The notes under the pieces were generated by a model. It ran no database searches, had not been told where the DNA came from, and saw nothing but the letters and a program-made list of their open reading frames with translations. Below, piece by piece: positions 32,117 through 37,838 of a stretch of 37,838 bases of DNA (positions are counted from its first letter, which is position 1; the number at the start of each line of letters is the position of its first letter). The DNA is from Prevotellaceae bacterium UBA1726. GTDB taxonomy: Bacteria > Bacteroidota > Bacteroidia > Bacteroidales > Bacteroidaceae. The stretch is from the NCBI GenBank assembly GCA_002316005.1, contig DCIM01000022.1, forward strand, positions 1 through 37,838. The letters run 5' to 3'. The translations under genes and the position numbers were made by a program.

Positions 32117-33793
32117 TTAATACTTGAAACTTGAACCGCCGAGGAATTCGCGCATGATTGAAGTAGGCGGAATCTCCTTGTCGCTCACAGGAATAAAGTA
32201 GTGGATGAACTTCAAAAGTCGGTGAGCCTCAGGATATTCCTTGCAGTTTCGAGGAACAGAAGCAAGGATTGGTTCGGCATGATTGCGCAAAACGGCAAAC
32301 TCAATATTGAGTGCAGAATTGAACATTACATCGGCTGTTTCCTGATAAGGGAAAATCCACTTCTCCTCGCTATCGCACACATTTTTCCATTGTGCAATAG
32401 TCTCGCGGGCAGTAAAAGCACCTTTGTTATAATCGCGAATGATTCGGCGGAGCAAACGATTGTCGCGCGTAGGAATCCAGTTGTGATCATCGAGCGAAAC
32501 TGTGGTGAGGGCAGAGATGTAGATCTTGAACTTCATATTGTCCTCAATGCCAGCAGTAACAAGAGGATTCAAGGCATGAATACCCTCGATTATGAGTATG
32601 CGATTGTCCGAAAGCTGCAGTTTCTTACCATTATATTCGCGCATACCAGTAGTGAAATTATACTCAGGCACTTCCACCTTCTCGCCTCTCATCAAACGAG
32701 CCAAGTGGTCAGACATCAAGTCTGTGTCAACGGCAGCAATATTGTCAAAGTCGTACTGACCGTTAGGCAACTTTGGAGTATCAACGCGATTAACGAAATA
32801 ATCGTCAGTCGAGAATGACATTGGGCGAAGTCCACAAGCAAGAAGTTGAATGGCAAGACGCTTGCAGAAAGTAGTCTTGCCCGAACTCGAAGGACCAGTG
32901 ATAAGTACCAGTTTCAAAGGATTGTCCTTATCCTGATAACGGCGGTCGATTTCCTCAGCAATCTTCACGATTTTCTTTTCCTGCAAAGCCTCAGAAACCT
33001 GAATCAACTCAGAGGCATGACCTTTTATGCATTGTTTGTTCACATCACCAACATTCGATTGGCGCATGATGATATTCCACTTCACATTCTCAGCGAAAAT
33101 CTCGTAAGTGTTAGGCATAGGCAGGAATTCCGCCAGTTTCTCAGGCTCGTGTCTGTCAGGAACACGAAGAATCATACCCTTGTCGTAAGCCTGAAGATCC
33201 CACAGTTTGAGGAAACCAGCCGAAGGAACAAGACAACCGTAATAATAATCTACTGTATCGCCCAGAGTGTAATAATCGGTATAAACCTGTCCCGAAGTCT
33301 CAAGCAGTTTCACCTTGTCCACAAATCCCCTCTCGCGGAAGATGCGTATTGCCTCTTCAGTAGCCACCTGATTGCGGCGGAAAGGCATATCAAGGTCAAC
33401 AATCTCCTTCATTCGGCCTTTAATCAACTCTACATCGCCTTCTTCAAGTCCCTCACCATTGCTCTTCTTGAAATTGCAGTAATATCCACGCGACAATGGA
33501 TGCTCGACAAACAATTTGCTGCCAGGGAAGACATCCTGAGCGGCCTTGTAGAGCACAAAGCAAAGTGAGCGGATGTAAACGCGCATTCCACTTGCGTCCT
33601 TAAGGTCGACAAACTCCACATCGCGGTTTTGATAGAGTCGGAATTTCAGTCCCTGCGACAAGTTGTTCACTCTTGCGGAAATGACAGGATACTTGAAATC
33701 GAGTTCAGGAAAAGCCTGAAAAACCTCGAGCAAACTTGTACCTTCAGGGAAGGATTTTGTCACCATGTTGTTGGTGCAACGGATTTGTAGCAT
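32117..33793 (-). CDS. Nucleoside (uridine-type) kinase with TGS and ThrRS-like N-terminal domains
   Basis: The 558-residue cytosolic protein joins three parts. A TGS-like domain occupies about 1-65. A region like the second additional domain of threonyl-tRNA synthetase follows (about 70-220; EHPLSRGYYCNF, then EEGDVELIKGRMKEIVDLDMPFRR). A P-loop kinase of the uridine kinase family occupies about 285-540, with Walker A GPSSSGKTT (about 300-308), STDDYFVNR, DFDNIAAVDTDL and IIEGIHALNP. This fusion is found in several anaerobes and is usually called a nucleoside kinase; the substrate is not proven by sequence. The 33793 start is supported by a promoter close upstream. Confidence 0.9.
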   Translation of the reverse strand: MLQIRCTNNMVTKSFPEGTSLLEVFQAFPELDFKYPVISARVNNLSQGLKFRLYQNRDVEFVDLKDASGMRVYIRSLCFVLYKAAQDVFPGSKLFVEHPLSRGYYCNFKKSNGEGLEEGDVELIKGRMKEIVDLDMPFRRNQVATEEAIRIFRERGFVDKVKLLETSGQVYTDYYTLGDTVDYYYGCLVPSAGFLKLWDLQAYDKGMILRVPDRHEPEKLAEFLPMPNTYEIFAENVKWNIIMRQSNVGDVNKQCIKGHASELIQVSEALQEKKIVKIAEEIDRRYQDKDNPLKLVLITGPSSSGKTTFCKRLAIQLLACGLRPMSFSTDDYFVNRVDTPKLPNGQYDFDNIAAVDTDLMSDHLARLMRGEKVEVPEYNFTTGMREYNGKKLQLSDNRILIIEGIHALNPLVTAGIEDNMKFKIYISALTTVSLDDHNWIPTRDNRLLRRIIRDYNKGAFTARETIAQWKNVCDSEEKWIFPYQETADVMFNSALNIEFAVLRNHAEPILASVPRNCKEYPEAHRLLKFIHYFIPVSDKEIPPTSIMREFLGGSSFKY

Positions 33794-33828
33794 AAAGGCA
33801 GTTGTGTTAGATTGATTTTACTTTTTTG

Positions 33829-33860
33829 CAAAAGTAACACAATTTGTTCAAAATGCCAAA
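33829..33860 (-). promoter_or_regulatory. Promoter of the nucleoside kinase gene
   Basis: On the minus strand TTTG (33860-33857) and TACTTTTG (33836-33829) are 20 bases apart, an exact consensus fit. Confidence 0.75.
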
Positions 33861-33949
33861 TATATTTCCAAAATATCGCGAAAAAGTTTTTATTGGGCAA
33901 TTCTATGCCTCTTTTGTGCGAAAAATCTTTACGCGCAAAAACGGCAAAG

Positions 33950-34076
33950 TCATTTAACTGAAATGACGCGCTCATTTAACTGAAATGACCTCCTCATTCC
34001 ACTGAAATGACCACTTCATTCCACTGAAATGACACGCTCATTTAAGCCAAATGACGGAGGCGCTGAGAATCAATGA
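33950..34076 (+). repeat. Array C of 22-bp-period palindromes (5 units plus one degenerate)
   Basis: Units lie at 33950-33966, 33972-33988, 33994-34010, 34016-34032 and 34038-34054 with spacers CGCGC, CCTCC, CCACT and CACGC. A degenerate unit that keeps only AATGA lies in register at 34060-34076. Units 3 and 4 are the exact consensus TCATTCCACTGAAATGA, units 1 and 2 share a TAACTGA core, and unit 5 a TAAGCCA core. The array lies between the divergent promoters of the kinase and fucosidase genes. The rest of this 551-base gap (34077-34282) is AT-rich with no gene seen. Confidence 0.92.
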
Positions 34077-34282
34077 GTTACAAAGACGATTTTTCGGATA
34101 TTGCAAAAACGAAGAAAAAATGATGCGCGGAAAAGAATTTACATTTACAATACATCTGTGATGGCAGTTTTGCAAGCGTGAGAAGTCGGTTTTCTGGTGC
34201 TTTTCGTTTTGTGACTTGCCTTTTAAGGCATAGGCGAAAAATGGCGTTGTCGCAAAAAATATACTATTTTTTAGGCCAATGT

Positions 34283-34313
34283 TTTGTTTTCTCGGAAATT
34301 ATCACTAAATTTG
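34283..34313 (+). promoter_or_regulatory. Promoter of the fucosidase-mannosidase operon
   Basis: TTTG (34283-34286) and TAAATTTG (34306-34313) are 19 bases apart, an exact consensus fit, 31 bases before the GH29 start. Confidence 0.75.
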
Positions 34314-34344
34314 TAGGAAATTAAAAAACCTATACTAACAAACA

Positions 34345-35739
34345 ATGAAAAAAGTCATTTTCTCACTCTTGATGCTTGCAGCAATGGCAAGTGCACCGGT
34401 AAATGCCCAGACAGAAGAGGCAGGTAACAGTTTTGTCCACGAGACAGAACTCAACGGATATATTGCCCCAGAGGATCCTGCAGTACTGCAGAAACTCGAC
34501 CAGTGGAAAGACCTGAAATTCGGTGTGCTCTTCCATTGGGGACTCTACTCAATTCCTGGAATCTGCGAAAGTTGGCAGATTTGCTCAGAAGACTGGATTA
34601 CCCGTCCAAAAGGCTTTACCTACGAGTCGTATAAAAGGTGGTATTGGGACTTGAATGCCTCATTCAATCCCCTCGACTTCAATCCTGACCAGTGGGCTCG
34701 TATCATGGAAGATGCGGGAATGAAATACATGATTTTCACCACAAAACATCACGACGGATTCTGTATGTTCGACTCAAAGTACACAGATTTCAGCATTGCT
34801 CATGCGCCACTCTTTGAGGGCAATCCTAAAGCCGACATTGCTAAGTATGTGTTTGATTCATTCCGCAAGAAGAACTTCTGGATTGGATGTTATTTCTCGA
34901 AGCCTGACTGGCATAGTCAGTACTTCTGGAATGACTATTACGCAACAGCCGGCCGTGGTCGCAACTACAAACTCGATTCAGACGAGCATAAGCAGTGGTG
35001 GGAAAATTACCGTCAGTTCTGTAAGAACCAGTTGATGGAATTGACAGAGAATTATGGCAAGTTTGATATCCTCTGGCTTGATGGCGGATGGGTTCGCGCA
35101 GAAGATGTATATCTTGAAGATGTACTCCAGAAGGCACGCGCTGGTCAGCATCCAGGACTCATTTCTGTTGACCGAGCAATGAAGACAAAGTGGGAAAACT
35201 ACCAGACTCCAGAGCGCGCAATTCCAGAGACTCAGCTTTCATATCCTTGGGAGAGTTGCATCACATTGACTCACGCTTGGGGTTGGGATCCTTCTGGCAA
35301 GTGCAAGACTCCAGCAAAGGTCATTTCTATGCTTTCGGAGATTTGTGCAAAGGGTGGTTGCTTGCTTCTCGGAGTTGGTCCTACACCACAAGGTTTGATT
35401 CAGCCAGAGGTTGAAGAGGCACTCAAGCCAGTAGGCGAGTGGCTTCGCAAGAATGGTGAGGCAATCTATTCAACACGCATTACTCCTGTCTATACAAACG
35501 ACAAGAAGAATGTGTGGTTCACAGCCAACAAAGACGGAAAGACAATCTATGCAATCATTCCACAGGATGATTCGACTGGTCTTCCTTCGCAGGTTACTTG
35601 GACAGGCAATACTCCAAAGGGCAAGATTGTTGATGTAGCAACAAAGAAGGCTGTGAAGTATGTCACAAAGGGTGATGTCACAACTGTTACTGTACCAAAG
35701 GGTGCAAATGGTGTGGCATTGAAGTTTAATGTAAAATAA
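34345..35739 (+). CDS. GH29 alpha-L-fucosidase
   Basis: GH29 enzymes remove terminal alpha-L-fucose with retention. The 464-residue product has a signal peptide (ending VNAQ, residue 22). The catalytic barrel shows LKFGVLFHWGLYSIPG, FTTKHHDGFCMFDSKYTDFS and the nucleophile Asp246 in FDILWLDGGW. Further on, GGCLLLGVGPTPQGLIQPEVEEAL is the end-of-barrel motif, followed by a small C-terminal beta domain. The linkage preference cannot be told. The second GH92 starts 9 bases downstream, so fucose and mannose release are co-expressed. Confidence 0.95.
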   Translation: MKKVIFSLLMLAAMASAPVNAQTEEAGNSFVHETELNGYIAPEDPAVLQKLDQWKDLKFGVLFHWGLYSIPGICESWQICSEDWITRPKGFTYESYKRWYWDLNASFNPLDFNPDQWARIMEDAGMKYMIFTTKHHDGFCMFDSKYTDFSIAHAPLFEGNPKADIAKYVFDSFRKKNFWIGCYFSKPDWHSQYFWNDYYATAGRGRNYKLDSDEHKQWWENYRQFCKNQLMELTENYGKFDILWLDGGWVRAEDVYLEDVLQKARAGQHPGLISVDRAMKTKWENYQTPERAIPETQLSYPWESCITLTHAWGWDPSGKCKTPAKVISMLSEICAKGGCLLLGVGPTPQGLIQPEVEEALKPVGEWLRKNGEAIYSTRITPVYTNDKKNVWFTANKDGKTIYAIIPQDDSTGLPSQVTWTGNTPKGKIVDVATKKAVKYVTKGDVTTVTVPKGANGVALKFNVK

Positions 35740-35748
35740 CAACACAAA

Positions 35749-37838
35749 ATGAAAAGACTGTTTATATTGGTTTCTGCCATCTATTGTTCCCTCTTCTCGC
35801 TGCATGCTCAGCAGTTGACGGATTATGTGAATCCGTTTGTAGGAACAGAAGGATTCGGTCATACATTCCCTGGTGCATGTGTGCCTTTCGGCTTGATTCA
35901 GACAAGTCCGGTAACAGGTGCGGTAGGTTGGAATTATTGTCCGGAGTATCTCTATAGCGACAAGGAAATATGGGGTTTCAGTCAGGACCATCTCAACGGA
36001 ACTGGTTGTATGGACCTTGGCGAAGTGCTTGTGACACCAGTTACAGCTCGTCCTGACCGCAAAAACTACCGCAGCACTTTCGACAAAAAGACAGAGACTG
36101 CCCGTCCTGGTTATTATTCGGTTTATCTCGACCAGACAGGAGTGAAGTGCGAACTGACAGCCACCCCTCATGTGGCTTATCATCGCTACATATATAATAA
36201 GGTGGATTCTGCCTCGGTTCTTGTTGACCTTCAGCATGGTCCGGCTTGGAACGAGAAGCAATATCACTCGCATGTGCTTGCGGCAGAGTTGAACTGGGAG
36301 AACGCCAACTGCATTTCCGGTCATATCCGCAATTCCGTTTGGGTGACAAAAGATGTGTATTTCGTTATTGAGTTCTCTCGCCCAATGACAAAAATGACCA
36401 ATCTTCCACTTGCAGATATGGAGCGCGGAAATCGTGCCGTCATTGCTTTTGACATGAAGAAAGGCGATGCACTTGAGATGAAGATTGCACTCTCGTCAAG
36501 TTCAATCGATGGAGCAAAGCGCAATCTGAGAGCAGAACTTCCTGAGTGGAACTTCGACGAAACCGTTGCAAAGGCCAATGAGGTGTGGAATTCTTACCTC
36601 TCGCGCATCAAGGTTGAGGGCAACGAAGAGCAGAAGCAGAACTTCTACACATCATTCTATCATGCCTTGATTCAGCCAAACAATATTGCCGATGTTGATG
36701 GTCTCTACAAGAACGCAAAGGGCGAAGTGGTGAAAGCCGACAATAATGTGATGTATTCTACATTCTCTTGCTGGGATACCTATCGTGCGGCTCATCCTTT
36801 CTATACAATCATTATCCCTGAGAAGGTGGACGGAATGGTTAGTTCACTTGTTTCGCAGGCTGAAGCAATCGGTTGGATTCCTATCTGGGGACTCTGGGGC
36901 AAGGACAACTACTGTATGGTGGCAAACCATGGAGTAAGTATTGTTGCTGAGGCTTATCATAAGGGCTTCCGCGGTTTTGACGCTGAGCGCGCCTTCCAGG
37001 CTGTGAAAAATACCCAGACAAAGAGCCACCGCCTGAAGTCGAATTGGGAACTCTACATGCGTTACGGCTATTTCCCAACTGACTCTACTGAGGCAGAATC
37101 GGTTTCTTCAACACTTGAATCCGTTTACGACGATTATGCTGCTTGGGATATGGCAACTCTCATGGGTAAGAAGGAAGATGCAGCCTACTTTGGCAAGCGT
37201 AAGGATTTCTACAAGAATCTGTTTGACCCAGAGACGAAATTCATGCGTCCTCGCCTTACTGACGGCTCTTGGAAATCGCCTTTCGACCCAACTGGTTTGG
37301 CTCACGCTGAGAGTACGGGTGGCGACTACACAGAGGGAAATGCATGGCAATATACTTGGCATGTGCAGCACGATGTGCCAGGGCTCATCAAGTTGATGGG
37401 TGGAAACAAGCCTTTCATGGATAAGTTGGATGTGTTCTTCAGCACAAAACTCGAAAGTACTCTTTCGGATGTGACTGGTCTTATTGGTCAGTATGCTCAC
37501 GGCAATGAACCTTCGCATCATGTGGCTTATTTCTATACTTTGGCTGGAAAGCCTGAGCGCACACAGGAATTGGTTCGCGAAATCTTCGACACACAGTATT
37601 TCCCTCGTACAGATGGACTCTGCGGAAATGACGATTGTGGACAGATGTCGGCTTGGTACATGCTCTCTGCAATGGGATTCTATCCTGTTGACCCAGTGAG
37701 CGGACGCTATGTTTTTGGTGCTCCACAGATGCCAAAGTTCACTCTTAATCTCCCTAACGGCAAGACTTTTGTTGTTGAGGCGCAGAATCTCAGCAAGGAA
37801 AATCTGCATGTTGCAAAGATTATCCTTAACGGCAAGAC
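35749..37838 (+). CDS. GH92 alpha-mannosidase, second copy (3' end missing)
   Basis: The gene runs off the window; 696 codons are present and probably only a few dozen are missing. It has a signal peptide (MKRLFILVSAIYCSLFSLHAQ), YVNPFVGTEGFGHTFPGACVPFG and QDHLNGTGCMDLGE. Glu529 in EGNAWQY is the likely acid, GNEPSHH (Asn586, Glu587) the calcium site and GNDDCGQMSAWY (Asp628/629) the likely base. The spacing of these residues nearly matches the GH92 copy at 16173-18419, but the two differ widely elsewhere, so they probably cut different linkages. It lies 9 bases after GH29 in the same operon. Confidence 0.95.
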   Translation, partial: MKRLFILVSAIYCSLFSLHAQQLTDYVNPFVGTEGFGHTFPGACVPFGLIQTSPVTGAVGWNYCPEYLYSDKEIWGFSQDHLNGTGCMDLGEVLVTPVTARPDRKNYRSTFDKKTETARPGYYSVYLDQTGVKCELTATPHVAYHRYIYNKVDSASVLVDLQHGPAWNEKQYHSHVLAAELNWENANCISGHIRNSVWVTKDVYFVIEFSRPMTKMTNLPLADMERGNRAVIAFDMKKGDALEMKIALSSSSIDGAKRNLRAELPEWNFDETVAKANEVWNSYLSRIKVEGNEEQKQNFYTSFYHALIQPNNIADVDGLYKNAKGEVVKADNNVMYSTFSCWDTYRAAHPFYTIIIPEKVDGMVSSLVSQAEAIGWIPIWGLWGKDNYCMVANHGVSIVAEAYHKGFRGFDAERAFQAVKNTQTKSHRLKSNWELYMRYGYFPTDSTEAESVSSTLESVYDDYAAWDMATLMGKKEDAAYFGKRKDFYKNLFDPETKFMRPRLTDGSWKSPFDPTGLAHAESTGGDYTEGNAWQYTWHVQHDVPGLIKLMGGNKPFMDKLDVFFSTKLESTLSDVTGLIGQYAHGNEPSHHVAYFYTLAGKPERTQELVREIFDTQYFPRTDGLCGNDDCGQMSAWYMLSAMGFYPVDPVSGRYVFGAPQMPKFTLNLPNGKTFVVEAQNLSKENLHVAKIILNGK

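Noticed and set aside
33950..34054. A CRISPR array
   Set aside because: Repeat units of 17 bases with only 5-base spacers, and no cas genes in the window; CRISPR spacers are roughly 25-40 bases.
35470..36324. 284-codon minus-strand frame across the GH29/GH92 junction
   Set aside because: It lies opposite two well-supported genes, has no recognisable domain and no promoter.

Overview
The window reads as chromosomal DNA of a Bacteroidales bacterium, most likely Prevotellaceae. The evidence is the promoter type (-7 TAnnTTTG with a -33 TTTG 19-21 bases upstream, the Bacteroidetes primary sigma factor consensus), the Bacteroidetes-style proteins (DUF3575 barrels, a PorT-like barrel, GH92, GH29 and GH2 enzymes with signal peptides, a TGS/ThrRS-like nucleoside kinase), and a small secreted protein with a tail like a type IX secretion (T9SS) sorting domain.

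Bases 1-8481 hold the 3' part of the spc/alpha ribosomal superoperon in standard order: rpsN (partial), rpsH, rplF, rplR, rpsE, rpmD, rplO, secY, map, infA, rpmJ, rpsM, rpsK, rpsD, rpoA, rplQ, closed by a strong terminator. S14 and L36 are both of the type lacking the zinc cysteines.

Bases 8629-16060 are a four-gene cell-envelope operon behind an 18-bp perfect palindrome and a promoter: a DUF3575-like protein with a long Lys/Glu/Ala helical tail, a short DUF3575 barrel, a 1355-residue protein joining an OmpA-like domain to three successive barrel-like modules, and a TPR protein. DUF3575 genes often lie beside fimbrial genes, but no fimbrillin is present here.

Bases 16068-21660 hold a GH92 mannosidase (minus strand), a divergent pair encoding the small T9SS-tail-like protein and a Cthe_2159/DUF4353-type beta-helix protein, pnuC, and rpsO (minus). 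Bases 21850-26960 hold a PurF-like protein that lacks the catalytic N-terminal cysteine, a long intergenic region, typA/bipA, and a YpfJ-type zinc peptidase. Bases 27028-37838 are rich in glycan enzymes: a ricin-lectin/GH2 beta-galactosidase with an outer-membrane barrel gene, a lipoprotein, the nucleoside kinase, then a GH29 alpha-L-fucosidase followed by a second GH92 that runs off the window. The enzyme set (galactosidase, fucosidase, alpha-mannosidases) suits trimming of host-type glycans such as N-glycans, although no SusC/SusD pair is present.

The most unusual structure is a family of non-coding arrays at three intergenic sites (16068-16128, 23784-23888, 33950-34076). Each is built of 17-base imperfect palindromes, consensus TCATTCCACTGAAATGA, separated by exactly 5 variable bases, giving a strict 22-base period. 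The middle array is in the opposite orientation. Four copies of the 17-mer are identical across the three sites. The sequence does not show what they do.
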